Counted from the first letter of the stretch, positions 37,227-49,830 are shown. The stretch: DNA of 64,000 nucleotides from Isoetes taiwanensis (GCA_021234155.1 JAJEKV010000016.1:1116001-1180000), one strand, 5' to 3'. The notes: generated by a model not told the origin, from the letters alone. Numbers and translations: made by a program.

Positions 37227-38084
37227 TTCATCGCCAGAGGGAAGAGGCAAAGGTGAAGGCTACGAGAAAGAAAACAACCAAGTAGAAGAGCCGGGTTGGT
37301 TGGAGCAGATCGAAGCTGGGGAGATGGCCACATGGAAGAGATCAAACTAACAATCGAGAGGAGAAGATGAGAATCTGAGCATGATAGAAGAGATTAAACC
37401 CATAATGAAAAGAAAAAGGGATGATACCAATGAGACTTAGAACCCGGAAACAGATCAAGTAGGCTACTCCCAAATGAAAAGGATCGGATACAACCACGGA
37501 ACTCATCGGCGGGCACAGATCGAAGATCGCAGCAAGCCATGCCAAGCCGAAAAGAAGGAACCCGATACCGTACAGTAATGGAAAAACGGACTCCAACGAC
37601 CGCGATATGCCGCCCACAAGAATCGTGCCAACCAACCATGCATGCTAATAGTGCTACAGGAAAGATGAGTGCATCCAATAGAAAAGAGAGACATGCACAG
37701 CGTGAGAGCAACACGGTTAGCAAGATCGAGACAGAAAACATAGAAAGAACAAGATTGCACAAAATTGCACAAATCCCAATGATATTGAAACCTTTAAGAG
37801 GATGATCAAGGAAAACTCGCCAAGAAGAAAACCGAGACGACGAGGCTGAGAAGCGATCCAGTAGTGATACCAAACGAGAGATTCGATGAAGAGAAAAACA
37901 TCGTGGATAAAGAGAAAAACATCGTGGACAGGGGCAACGTGGACGAAGAAAGCCAAGCTCGGAGAAGGAAGGAAGCTGCTGTGAGAAGACGCCGATAATC
38001 GGTCCTGAAGGGGAAAAAGCCTTATATAATGGCTCGTCCCTCCCCAGAATGGCGATCCGATGGCTCGGATCGATGCGATTCTAT

Positions 38085-39071
38085 CTCTTTCTTTTCACTA
38101 TCACTACGTAATATAAACATGAAGCAGTTTATCGTCTGTTTGAAAAAAACAGGGACATGTGCCAGACATATATAAAGGGCATAGAATGTCTGTCTGATAT
38201 AGTTTTTTTTCTTTTCTTTGTTGCCTAAGAATAAGAATAGGTTGAGAAAAAAAAACTAAAATTGAGAAGAAAATGATGTCATGACCCCAAATTCTCTGTT
38301 CTGGCTGGGTTGGGTTTTGGGTGGGTTGGGTTTTGGGGCCGATCTGGTTTTCTGACCCAATTCAAGCGTTCAGCTCTGTTAGTAAAATGAGAAGGCATGC
38401 AAAATGAGAGTAACTTATTGGGCGAAAAGCAAACTCTGCGACCCTTCTGGATAAAAGAGCTTCAGGTTTCCGTTCATGTGGGGATGATCTGAGATGGCCG
38501 GTGAAGGTTCCTTTTGGGGGATCTGTAGACTAACTATTTTGAACTAATCTTCTGTTATAAATCTCAGTAGCTCCATTTTGGAAAGAACCCTCTTGAGAAG
38601 GTCATCCTTGAGAAAGAAATAGGCTCTGCAAATCGGCCAGTTCCAGCTTCAAAGCACAGCAGTACGTCTTGAGATTTGGTTAGTTACTCAAAATTTCTTT
38701 CCAAGTCTCTGTCTCCAGGTATTTACTTTGAGTTATTCAAAATGAACGGATTTCTTTCAACCAAGCTTGTGGAGCGGTCTTGCAACAAAAAATCGTGAGA
38801 TAAAATTTCCTTTTGATATAGGGATATTCAACTATTTCTCTATTTTCCATGCTCAGCCTTTAGATTCACATAATTGCTATTACACAGGTGCAGCATACAT
38901 GCCTATTCATGCCATGCTCTTCTGTTTGGTGGAAAAAGTGTGATATATTATTATGATGCACATATCATCCTAGTGCTATTTCTTTCTTGCACACATTCTA
39001 ATTCCTTGCCTTTCTTCTACTACTTGCGTGGAGACATTATCTTAGGTTCAAATAGAAATATATTTGCTTGA
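38085..39071 (+). repeat. Right part of the 7th copy of the 2.8-kb unit
   Basis: Aligns with the unit from the TATCTCTTTC word to GAAATATATTTGCTTG, more diverged than the array copies. It stops where the TGACA-rich block starts in the array, so it preserves the state before that block arrived. The TATA-like site (GACATATATAAAGG, 38165) is kept and the G-box is changed to CATGTG. Confidence 0.8.
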
Positions 39072-39954
39072 TTATGTTTGAGACCATCTGCATGTAAATT
39101 TAATGGAAGTGACCTCTTTTGCCAAACAAAAGGCTGTTACCTTTTAGCAAGCAATGTTCCATTATGGCTTGTTGCATTGCCTTAATATTTTTTTCTTGTT
39201 CAGTTTGCTTATGGAAAATATTGTTTTGTCAATATTTTTAGATGCATTTTTTAAGTTTACGTACTACTATCTTGGAGTTATTCAAAATGAACGGATTTCT
39301 TGCAACCAACCTAAATTCAAGTCTTTGCTAAATTCAAGTGGCAAAAAGTGTGATTGCTATGCTAATGGAGCACATGATTCATTCTTAAATTTCTTATGAT
39401 ATTCACTTTTTCTGCTTAACCTCTATCATTACATCCTGTGGAATTCGATAGTAAGCATGCCATTGGTTATGCCTCAAACTTGAGGCAAATTTTTGCGCCA
39501 TTATGTCTCACTTTTGTATCCAGGGCTTCAAAGCCACCCATTGAAAAATTAGCTCCAAGACCAGAAGTCAACTCCAAATTGAGATTTAAACATGAACTCA
39601 AAGTCCTAGTAGGGACTACATCAACTCGAACGTATCTATTTTAGGTAATTGCCACAGTCGATTGTGTGTGAGTTTCAACTTCGGAAGTAAAATGAAACTT
39701 TGAAGCAAAAGAGAATGAAAGTCAAATACTGTATGGGCCTACTCAGGTTGCGGTACAACAAAGCAGCCTTATTTTCTTTCGGGGGAAACTCCCCATTATA
39801 AAACTAGACAAGCTTCTTCCATCAATCAAAACCATTGTGCTTCCTTCATTTCTAAATCAAATCACGCTCCATGCTTGGATTAAGAGGATGCGTCGTGTCT
39901 TATTTGTAGCAGTGGGGAAGCCCTCTTTCTAAGATATACCACAAGTCCAATGTG
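39072..39954. other. No recognisable gene; continues the unit's native flank
   Basis: AT-rich sequence. A ~38-base piece of the unit (CTTGGAGTTATTCAAAATGA ... TTGCAACCA) occurs again at 39272-39308, so this flank already contained an internal duplication. Confidence 0.4.
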
Positions 39955-40225
39955 GTTGTCGCAAACACTATCGTAAAGATATATAACATCTATATTTTGC
40001 TCCTCCTGTGGAAAAAGGGCCACAAACAGTGTCATAAAGATGTACAATAGCCATATTTTGCTCCTACTGTGGAAAAGGGCTAATGTGTATTCGTGCAGCA
40101 AAAGGTAGAATGTCGACGTCAACATAGTGCTTTTTTGGTATGCGTTTTTCTAGGTTGCCCCCTGTTAAGGGCCAATTCGTTAGGGGGAGGCTGGGTTTGG
40201 GCATCTTGAGGCATATTATAGGTAT
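39955..40225 (+). repeat. Dispersed ~250-base repeat, copy B
   Basis: Partner of 30047-30305: same internal doubled piece, same end word GAGGCATATTATAGGTATA. See copy A. Confidence 0.75.
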
Positions 40226-40784
40226 ATGATCTGACAGTCATTACTACTGATTTTTTATTTTTCTTTTGGAAAAACTATGTATTTTCCCATATGAATATGG
40301 GCGTAAGGTTTTTCGCGTTCTGGATGCAATTTTTTTTTTACGGCCATCGAGAACTCATTTTGCGTGCACCCCTCCCCCCTCATTTTTATTAAGACAATTG
40401 ATTTAGACCTTTAGGCCAAAAGTTCTGTTTTTTTAACGAGGCTGAGCTTTTTTTTAGAATCGAACCTTTCTTTAGCTGTCATCTTATATGCAGAGGAGGT
40501 AAGTATCCTTTACATTGTTATGTTTGATTCCAAGATATTCTCGTAGATGGCTTTAGCATCTTGGACCAGCTTAAGCCATCAGATTTGGTTTTGCAACTTT
40601 TCAATACTATCACCTACATTGTTTGGAAGGCATGCTATTCATAAATATTGCAGTCTTTGGAGGTTTTTTTCCCTTAATCTCCCTCACAGTTTGTGCACTG
40701 GGATTGCTGCATCAAGATCATTGATTATCCTGTAGATATCATTTTTTCTAGTTGTTGTCTCATCGATTGCCGTGGATGCAGGGT

Positions 40785-41230
40785 ATGCATTATGTAAAGC
40801 ACGGGTATTTGGAGAAAGCTCTTTTAGATAGCTATGATTGCTGGCTATGCCAAGTAAGGTCAGGTTCATGAAACTAGCCAATTGTTTGCAGATGCCCCTA
40901 AAAGAAAGGTTCTTTCTTGAAATGCTATTATGGGAGCAAGTGCTCAAAATGGCCATGGCATGCGGGCATTTCAAATTTTCCACCAATGGAAGGAGTGCTC
41001 TCTGATGAGATTATAGTTGGCAGTGTTTTTTGCTTATAGCCATGATGGTATGATTAGCGATGTTTACCATTGGTTTCTTTTAATGGATGCTAAATACCAT
41101 GTTACCTCTAACCTAGAGCATTATAATGTAGTAGTTGATCTTGTGGGATGTGTGGAGCTGGTGGACCATGTAGAAGCCTTAATTAACAATATGTCATTTC
41201 AGCCCAATCTCATGACTTAGAAAACCTTCT
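40785..41230 (+). pseudogene. PPR (pentatricopeptide repeat) protein pseudogene
   Basis: Successive degenerate PPR units can be read in shifting frames: MHYVKHGYLEKALLD (40785), MIAGYAK-GQVHETSQLF (40834), PKRKVLS-NAIMGASAQNGHG and RAFQIFHQWKE. They are followed by VFFAYSHDGMISDVYHWF, EHYNVVVDLVGCVELVDHVEALINNMSFQPN (41017-41210) and a TAG. These match the P-L-S order of plant PLS-class PPR RNA-editing factors (SACSHAGLV..., VEHYxxxVDLLGRAG..., MPFQPN). At least three stops or frame changes occur and no E/DYW end remains. It is a decayed copy of a gene that would act in organelle RNA editing. Confidence 0.8.
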
Positions 41231-44200
41231 TTCTTGATCCCCTTAAATATGGCAAAACTACAGAGTTGTAGTTGTTGTGTGATTTTATATGCAACCTTAT
41301 TGACTTACACGTTTTTGTTCGTGCAATATGGCATTGGATATATTTCTAGGCTTCGCTTCTTACCACGTAATGTGAGGCCAAGGTTCATTTTTATCTGAAA
41401 GAAAGAATGTTAGTCATCATTATGATCAATAAATCCTAGTTAGTAGTAGATAATGGAAGGATATCACCATTGACAAGCAGCTTATACATAGAGTTCATGA
41501 GCCTATGTTCATGAACACTTTGATGGAAAATCCACATGCATACTTCAATAGGTCTGGAGCAACAAATGGCAGATTACCAGCAACCTTTTGCCAGATAGGT
41601 ATATCCCATCGAGACAACAAGAATTTGGTTTGAAAGACCTCTTAGGTCACTAATTGGCCAAACTCATACCATGTCGCAAATGTCAAGTTTCTGCTAACCT
41701 CCAACGTCATTGAGTTAATGGATGGATTGAAGCACAAAGTGGAAGATTATTTTCCACAGGTATCCATCAACAAGGCCCACTCAGCTGATGCAACAAAATT
41801 AATGCAACATGTTATACTATTGTGCTAAAACAAAATAGAAGAACAAAAATGATGAAAGCATATTAGTGTTGCTGATGGAAACAAGGTGCTGCGCACAGAG
41901 GATTGCCCTCCGTGACCTGAGGGTGAAGTGGCTTAAATCATACTTCAAAGTCATGTTTTCACAATCAATCAAAATTGCTACTTCAAAATAATACAAAACT
42001 TGATACTTGATTCTTGTTTACAACAAGAATTTCACGCTTGATCCCTAAAATATTATTCTAGTTTTGGAAAGGGCTAGAGTCCTGTCACGTTATTCCATAC
42101 GTCAATATTGTTTTGACCACATACAATATTTTATTCAACTCAATGTCTCAACCTCAACCATTTAAGGTGATTAAAAGAGAAATGACAAACAAAACTTGTT
42201 GACCTAAATATGCACATTGGAGTTAACATCATTTGGGTTCAAATCGTGTGTTTAAGACGTTGCTCTATTAATGCTTTCAATTCCAAACACTTGTTTTGTA
42301 TTAAATAGACATGTGAATATATTGTTGCCATCATGGCAATGATATGGATTTAAGTTTGTGGCATTAACAAAATAACTTGATCAAATTGTGCTTGTCTCAA
42401 TCATTATATTGTATAGACCACATGACATCAATTTGTAGCCTATGCATGCAACAACTACCTACCTTTTAGCCAATAAAACCATTTCTGCCATTAAAAATTG
42501 CAATACTCATAATTGTATGATAGATGGAAAAGCACAATTCTCAATGGTCAAGTATCCTTATCTGTAAAGTAAACAACCCCCGAGTTCAATTTTAATTCAA
42601 AAATTTGGAACACGGCCATTGGCTAGAAATTTGAGTGTTTCGAGTGTGCTGCATTAAGGTCATGTCAAATATAATAATGAGGCTATATTGTTTCTTTATA
42701 TAATAATCCTCTACCATTCTGCATTACATAACAGAACAATAGCCATATCACTACTTGTATGGAACACGAGTAAGTTTTATTACCATGCATAAGAGTTTGT
42801 TAATGTTGACACTAGAAACACAATGGACCATTGCAGGAGCAATTAGGATAGTATTCCTAAGCCTATATGAAGCAAAACCTCAACTTGGTCTAAACACCAT
42901 TACAAGAAACTTACAAGAATAACTTTGGCAGATGGCCATAGTGCTAACGATCTTCTTGGCAGTGGTGGTTGGTCTTTGCCAAGTAATTTGCCACATCTTG
43001 TTGCCGTCTTAAGGAACAACTATAAATGCAAAAGACACACCATCTTTAGATTTGAAAGTGTAATCCTACTCTAAATCATAAAATTGCAGAGAGCTACAAC
43101 ATATCTAATTGGAGCAACCAAAACATTATTTGAAAATGCACTAGCGCATTGACAGAATGTTGCATCATCTCTTGGTGGAAGTTCAAAAAGAAATTATAAT
43201 TGCTTGCTCTAAGGTTGTTGATGATATTGATGTTTGAAGTGTATTTTTTTATTAGTTAGCAAAATTCTATGACGGAAAAAGACTACACGTCTGGATGGTA
43301 TTGAGAATCTAAACATTTGAGTGCTTGAGATTTATATAGAATTGATCAAGGTCACTGAAGAATTGTATAAAAAGAGATGGTGTTAGTTAGTGGAGCTCCA
43401 TTAGAATTTGTTTTCATTCGTTCGGTCTAGGATAGGCACAAGTTCAATAGGCACAATAGATACAAGCAAAAGATAGTGAGCATGGTGTTCATGTCTACGT
43501 TTGGCTCCTTATTACACTAGGTCTTGAGTTTGTGCCTCGTTTTCACAAACCATTGTTGTACAAAAAAGCATTTGATATGGGAAATTTTAGATAACCACAT
43601 GAGTTTTATAGCATACTAGAACGAGTTAAACTAGGTAGCATTTTGTATTGCGATGAATGGGATGCTTTGAGAGATTTTATAATGTATACTTTTCATAACC
43701 TTTTAGTAACACAGGATATGAGCCCCTCCAATGCTCTACTCGAATATAATGCTTACAACCATGTATGAATCAAGCATGTATAAATTTTTTAACATCTTTG
43801 GCTATTATTGTGCGTAGAGGAGCTATACGAGTAATAGCAAATCAGCTCAAAACTTATTCTCAGTGTAACTCACTTTAAATATAAAGGCAACCCACATTTT
43901 CGTCATTAATACAACTATAAATAATGCAAGCATGTGGACCTACACAGGTATGCCAAACCCTTCAGTTGCTATTTTGAGCTGCAATTGCTACTTGAACATT
44001 TTTATATTGAGTAGATGGTCGTGTAAGGCATGTTATGCAGCCCATACTTTATGTTGATACCCACACAAATGACAAATCAATGAGAATACTCGAACACATG
44101 CATCCTCTTCGAGTGTGTGAGCACAAGCAAAAAGCCTTGAAGTGGGTTTCAAATCCATTCATGCTAGTAGCCACTTGAAGAACGAACAACCTTTGTAGGG

Positions 44201-45718
44201 ATTACTTAAGTTTGTCATAACCTAGCTTCAACAGTTCTAGTTCCCAGCATTTGGTGCCCTTAATACTGCAAACACATCTTAAAGTTCGATTATTTGCATA
44301 ATGTACCATGAGCGATTGCACTATGAGTGGTTGCATCATGAACAATTTTGGCATAAGGATTTCAGCAAGAAACGTGGCTAATTGAAATTGCACTAAAACT
44401 CAAAATTACCCTAGTGGGCAAGCTCTAACAAATTGTCAAAGCATGACCCAATTCATTTTTTCAAACCTGGCAAGCAAGAACCCTACACAACTGAAATCTA
44501 TTTCATTGCCTATATTTTTCTCTAGCTTTAAAGTTAAAGTGGATGCCAAATAAAACAAAGGAACAATTTTTGCAATACATGACATGCACTGGCATTGGAT
44601 GTTTTATCGTACATGTTATAACACATATCTTCATTTCTCTTTCAATCCTTATGATCCATGCCTATTTCAATTTCTAGTCCCTAGCTTTATGAAAACGTCA
44701 ACAATGATAAGGAGCAAGACGAAGGATAGATAATTGGGGTAACAAAAAAGTTATTGTGCCAGTTTTTATGAAGTTGAGTAGTCGGCTATGTATTTCAGCT
44801 TAATAGGAAAGGCTTGTCCTATACATGACTCCACATATTATTTGTTGTAAGATTCTTTTAAGATAGCTCGTGCTTGAAATTAAGGCTATATGGTATTGTT
44901 TGTTGTAAGATGGGGGAGGGCATCTATAAACGTGTAATATTTCAAATCCTGGCCCTTTCTTGTTTCTCTGTTAAATTGATGGCATTTGAAGGAGGGGGGT
45001 CCAAAAGAGTGTCAATGCATAGGTAAAAAGTAAACTTAGGATTGTAGTATAAATTTATTGTATAGCAATAACTTCCAAGTATCGGTCTGTACAATGTTTA
45101 AAACAAGAGTATATTCTAGAACTATTCTTTAGAACAAAGCTTAACAAAGCAAAAATATTCTTCCAACTAGGTTTTGCCCTAAGGCAACCCAAGAAGCAAA
45201 ATTTTAGGGCTTCAATTTGGGGTTGGGAAATTTAAGGTGCTGTTGAATTCCAAATTCAGTCCAACAAATACAAATTCTAAAAACGTTGTGTCACCACATG
45301 TAAACCCACATTACGTCAGAACTCTGGTTCATCAATAACGCTTGGATGCGTTATCGAGGGAGGGACCGTGAATCAGAAAGCATATGAACTGAGGAGTTTG
45401 TGTTCAGGAATGCCTCAGGAGTACTATGGAAGCCTACTGCCCAGAAGGTTCCATAGGAGAGCAAAAAATACACATCGTGTGAGTCTAGTAAATATGGCCA
45501 GACTGCAACGGAGTTAAATGGAGAAGCTGACAAAGAGGAAGCACGAGAGCCTTTGCAATTATCAAGACCACAAGGAAAGGAGCCTCACTGGTGACATTTG
45601 AATGGTATCCTGGGAGGTCACAAATGGAACTAAAACTACAACTGCACGGGCCAGTAAAGGCGTGCTTTATGAAACAGGTGATTCTTGACTTTTGTTATGT
45701 GCATTCCTCATGCAGACG
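41231..45718. other. Long stretch without a recognisable gene
   Basis: About 4.5 kb of AT-rich sequence with stops in all frames. I looked for reverse transcriptase, integrase, transposase and PPR words on both strands and found none I can defend. It is probably old transposon DNA. It forms the left flank of the Mutator-like insertion. Confidence 0.4.
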
Positions 45719-45727
45719 GAACAGAAT
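45719..45727 (+). repeat. Target-site duplication, left (GAACAGAAT)
   Basis: The 9 bases GAACAGAAT stand directly before the left terminus and directly after the right terminus (55317-55325) of the Mutator-like element, without mismatch. Nine bases is the hallmark duplication length of the Mutator superfamily. Confidence 0.95.
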
Positions 45728-46350
45728 GGCTCAGGATAGTCTTACCCTGGTTTCGGGGATCCCGGAGGTTAAAAAACCGTCCTCCGTTATAATTCAACGG
45801 AATCCGTTTGAGGACCCCGTTTTTTGCGTGCCCGACTGCGTGGCGGCTGCATAATCTGGGTGCGTCAGCCCGCCCGACACATCAGGGCCGTCAGGTGGTG
45901 TTCCCCCTCGGTATCACCAACACCGTCCGCCCTCCGGGATCACCAGCGTGAACCAGCCCTCACGGGATCCCCATGCCCTGGCGATAACAGCGCCCGATAT
46001 CATTCCCGTGGGTGTGATCCCCCCTCGGGATGGCGATATCGACCCGCGATATCGCTCCACGATCCGGCCTCGGGATTACCACCATGGCCGATTCAGGCCG
46101 GCATCGGGGACCCGTGGAAATCCCGGCCTCCGGGATCACCGACACCGCCGGACGTGATTCCTTCCTCCGGGATCACCCACCGAAGGCCGATATCGGCGGA
46201 CCGATATCGGCCGCGTTATCCCTGCCTCCGGGATCACCACCGTGGGGCCGATATCGGCGATCCGATATCCGCCTCGTTATCCCCGCCTCCGGGATCACCA
46301 CCTCCGGTCGTGATTCCTTCCTCCGGGATCCCCACGTACGATTTGCATGA
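45728..46350 (+). repeat. Left terminal inverted repeat of the MULE
   Basis: The first 42 bases match the right end exactly. The match then continues with gaps for several hundred bases, for example ACGGAATCCGTTT-AGGACCCC near 45798, GACACATC-GGGC-GTC near 45876 and CGATCCGGCCTCGGG near 46060, all found in order on the other end. It is GC-rich and dense in GGGATC(C/A)CC and CCGATATCGG words. The inner edge is uncertain. Confidence 0.85.
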
Positions 46351-46683
46351 AAATCGACGGTGGCCAGCGGGCGTGGAATGATCGTGCGGCCAGTTTTGAA
46401 CATGTCAGCCCATGCACGGACCAACCATCCCGTCACGGACACTGGGGGGGCCGAAACCACCCTCGGGATCGCACATTTGTCTTCCGGCAAGGCTGCCGAT
46501 ATGCCGCATGGATGTTGAAGCTGCCCCTTGCGACTATGGACGTTTGGGGGCGGAGGAGAAGATAGCACATGTATTTATCGCTTAAGATTATTTTTAGGAG
46601 GTAAAAAAACGTATATCCGAGTTCCCTTTTTCGCCATTCCCAAATGCGTCTTTCGAAATACATGTGGAGTCACCCCTAATGGC

Positions 46684-49434
46684 ATTTTCGACCCACAAAG
46701 AACCTACATTGGTTTCGAGGAAGAGCACCAAGTTCCTTTACATGCGGGGAGGTGGAGAAATGCTTGTGTGGACCTACTACCTCCCAACAAACCGGGTTGA
46801 AGACTTCATTCTTGGAGAGCAAAGAAATTGTGTGGCACGCGGTGCTTCTACTTAAGGAGTTCCAATCCCAGAGGGTGCTAAAGAGGCCAACCAGGGGATT
46901 CTTATTTGACTATGAAAAGGTATGTATTTAAAAACCCTATCCTCTAGTTTCATGTTGTTGTTGTTGTTGTTTATGTAGTAGAAAACATTGTAGCGTAGTA
47001 TATTTAATTCTTAGATGTACATGCACTACTTTCATGCACTAATTTTGAACACTCAAAATAGGTACTGGTGCACATATGGTCCCTAGGACAAGACTTTGAA
47101 CACTCACGTGGTTGCTGATGGACCACGTCAACCTGGCACACGCAGGAAAAGAGTTGAGAGGGGTGAGAGTGTGCGTAGGGGCTGCCAATGCCATTTTACC
47201 ATTAGGCAACTCTACCTTCTCCCAGAATGCTCTCAAGTTACTTATTATGGGTTTGAGCATAGAAATCTCCAAGGTGAGCCTTGCCATGGTAAATTTGTTG
47301 ACGTAGAGAAAGGTATCAGATTCAAGCTAGCACCGTGGATCTCACAGGAATTGAGGGAATGGGTTAGAGAAAAGCTTGTGCATTGGCACACCCCACGAAG
47401 TGTTATGAACATGCACGAGGAGAGGTGGAGATTTAAAGTAGATGTGCATGGCAAGGATAGTTTGTGTAGGGATGACATGCTGAAGATTCGGGATGTTTAC
47501 AACATTGAGAAGTGTTGTTAGAAACACTTGGAAGCTACATGAAGACCTTCCCACTAGCATCAACATGTGGTGCAACAACATCTAGAGTCCGTGTCCTTGT
47601 ATGAACATGGTGACACGTTCCAATTGGGAGTGATGACTCCAATCCAAAGAGAGGCAATGCTGAAATTTGGAAAGAATAGGGCCATTTGCATGGATGCAAC
47701 CTTCAAAACTAATGACAAGAGGTACACTCTAAGAGTTCATTTCCATTCTAGATCTTTTCCATAGTCCATTTAAAATGGCTATAGCAGTTGGTTTCAATCA
47801 TGCAATGACATCTATTGGTTTAAAATTCAAGATGCAATGACAGCTATTGGTTTCAATTATGTAGATACTATCTTTTTACACTCATTGCCTTCGATGACCA
47901 TTGCAATGGCATGCCATTGGCATATGTCATAACCAATTCTCAAAAAAGTAGGGCTATAACTAAGTGGTTGAAAGCACTAAAGGATTCATTATGCCAGGAT
48001 GATCCGGATTGGCACCCTTCTTGCATCATAACTGACGATGCTGATGCTGAAATCAAGGCGGTAAAAAATGTAAGTGATGCCTGGCAATTTTCCCCCAAGT
48101 TATACTTTCTTGCATACTTTCTAACACTAACACTTGTAGGTTTTCCCAAACGTGCCTGTGCAAATATGCATTTGGCATGTGAGAAGAGCCTGGATTAAGT
48201 GGCTAAGCAAAAATGTACGGAGTAAGGTGCATAGAAATGAAATGTTCAAGGAGCTAGGGAATATAATGTACAAGACAGAGGGTCCTGTAGGGGACAATGA
48301 GTATGGTCATGAGTACAGGGAAGCTGTTAGGAAAGAGGCTATCAAGAGATTGGAAGAGTTGGTGAGGAAGTATCCTCAATACCCTAAATTGTCGGCCTAC
48401 ATGAGTAAGGAGTGGACTAAGAACATCTGTGAATGGGTATTGGCTACAAGAATGTACATGCACTCCAATCAAGAGACCAATGCTGCCATAGAGGCATGGC
48501 ATGCTGCCCTTAAGTTGCGCCTAGGCATATGTAAACGTGCACTTCCTAGCAGGAGAATTGACTGGTTGCTCTACATTTTCACTAACAATGTGGAGACACA
48601 CATGGCTTATATGAGGTAACATTTACATATCACTATTTACCTTGCAAATTTACCTTGCAAATGGTTGATATATAGCTATGTTCTAGGTCTATGAAGGAAC
48701 ATGGATTTGTAGTGAACACCTCACAGGAACAAATAGTAGAGTGCGCAATTAGAGGCGCTCGGAGAATTGCCGACGAACAAGTCACAATTACCAACTTCGA
48801 GGAGGGCGAGGCTGAAGTGCAAACCGAGCGCACTCTTGGACAGGGCCCGTACTTTGTTGCTGGAGCACACAAGAATTGGGCATGTTGTGATTGCCCTTGG
48901 GGAGCCAAGGGTAATCTATGTAAGCATCAGGTGAAAGTTATGCAAATGCTTGGCAATTACAGGGATCAAGATCTCTTACAGGTGTTGGGTTCCCAATATG
49001 GGACAATAGGTGGGGGCATGGACCACCTGAAGCAATACGAAGCCGTGCAAGAGAGTTGTGGAGACCAGGGATCGGAGGTGCTTGAGATAGTACGCCTAGG
49101 GGAAGAGTCTCCCTTGCAAACAAGCAGTCAAGTGGACTTGAACAAGACTCAGGCCTCCTTGGAGGCGGTAATTGCTAGAGTGATGTCTAGGGCTCAAAAA
49201 GATCCTAACATTTTAGTTGCAACTGATTCTCTCATGAGGCAGCTCGACTTTAGACTTGAGAAGATGGATGACATAGTTGGCACGAGCACTAATATATCAA
49301 GTCTACCTGAACTTACCTTGGAGGTGAATTGTGGTACTAGCTTGTCACGTGTGGTGATCCCCACCTCCGGGATCACCAGCAGGCGGACGGGATTATTTTT
49401 TAATTTTTTTTTCCCCAAGGTACAATGGTTCTAA
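46684..49434 (+). pseudogene. mudrA-like MULE transposase, damaged
   Basis: An 80-codon open stretch ends at 46919 before a likely intron to 47061. YWCTYGP follows with an in-frame TAG. Then comes a Cys/His-rich N-terminal part (RRGCQCHFTIRQLYLLP ... GEPCHG, 47170-47290). The DDE core follows: ICMDATFK (first Asp, ~47690), IITDDADAE (second Asp, ~48040), CIWHVRRAW, and NQETNAAIEAWH (Glu, ~48475). A SWIM zinc finger reads CCDCPWGAKGNLCKH (~48885-48930). Two clean GT-AG introns join the core (48070-48139 and 48616-48686), and a further intron lies about 47720-47890. One frameshift near 47515 and stops near 47150 and 47570 break the N-terminal half. The last ~25 codons run into the palindrome array, so the C-terminus has been rewritten by it. 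Confidence 0.85.
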
Positions 49435-49830
49435 GGTTATCATTTTAATCCCGTCCGCCTGCTGGTGATCCCGGAGGATGGGATCACGTGTGGTGATCCC
49501 CACCTCCGGGATCACCAGCACGCGGACGGGATTATTTTTTAATTTTTTTGTCCCCTAAGGTACAATGGTTCTAGGGTTATCAATTTAATCCCGTCGCTGC
49601 TTTGGTGATCGGGAGGATGGGATCACGTGTGGTGATCCCCACCTCCGGGATCACCAGCAGGCGGACGGGATTCATTTTTTATTTTTTTTTTCTCCCCCTA
49701 TGGTACCATGGTTCTAAGGTTATCAATTTAATCCCGTCCGCCTGCTGGTGATCCCCACCTCCGGGATCACCAGCAGAAAGGACGGATTCATTTTTTATTT
49801 TTTTTTCTCCCCCTAAGGTACCATGGTTCT
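49345..49830. repeat. Palindrome array 1 (4 units of ~120-140 bp)
   Basis: Each unit pairs GTGATCCCCACCTCCGGGAT, CACCAGCAGGCGGACGGGAT and their complements around an AT-rich centre with GGTACAATGGTTCTAAGG. The arms are ~40 bases, so each unit can fold into a hairpin. Units start near 49351, 49491, 49630 and 49749. Confidence 0.9.

Larger units (their letters stand above)
32475..38084 (-). mobile_element. 5.6-kb insertion splitting unit copy 7; tandem of two related elements
   Basis: ATTC stands at both edges (ending 32474 and starting about 38081) and the unit reads through if the insert is removed. Within the insert, the left edge (GGGAAGGGACT ... AGACACAAAACCGGCCGA) recurs at 33595. The right-edge ~130 bases (AAGCTCGGAGAAGGAAGGAA ... 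GGATCGATGCG, 37950-38083) recur at 33472-33590. It is therefore two head-to-tail elements of 1.1 and 4.5 kb with common ends. On the minus strand each starts with a TTATATAAGGC TATA box, so that is the likely transcription sense. I find no transposase, reverse transcriptase or poly(A). The class is unknown. Confidence 0.55.

Noticed and set aside
32599-37956. Many hydrophobic minus-strand frames of 60-160 codons
   Set aside because: T-rich DNA read as Phe/Leu/Ser. No conserved protein word was found, although the region is probably transcribed in that sense.
32475-38084. Interpretation as an LTR retrotransposon or Helitron
   Set aside because: The edge repeats are unequal and no PBS, polypurine tract or pol words are seen. 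There is no CTRR-type 3' end with a hairpin, and the direct repeat is 4 bases where 5 would be expected.
40684-40986. 100-codon minus-strand frame
   Set aside because: It overlaps the plus-strand PPR remnant, which has clear family words. The minus frame has none.
45824-46381. 185-codon Pro/Arg-rich frame and overlapping frames near the left end of the MULE
   Set aside because: They lie in the GC-rich terminal inverted repeat, and open frames there follow from low stop-codon content.
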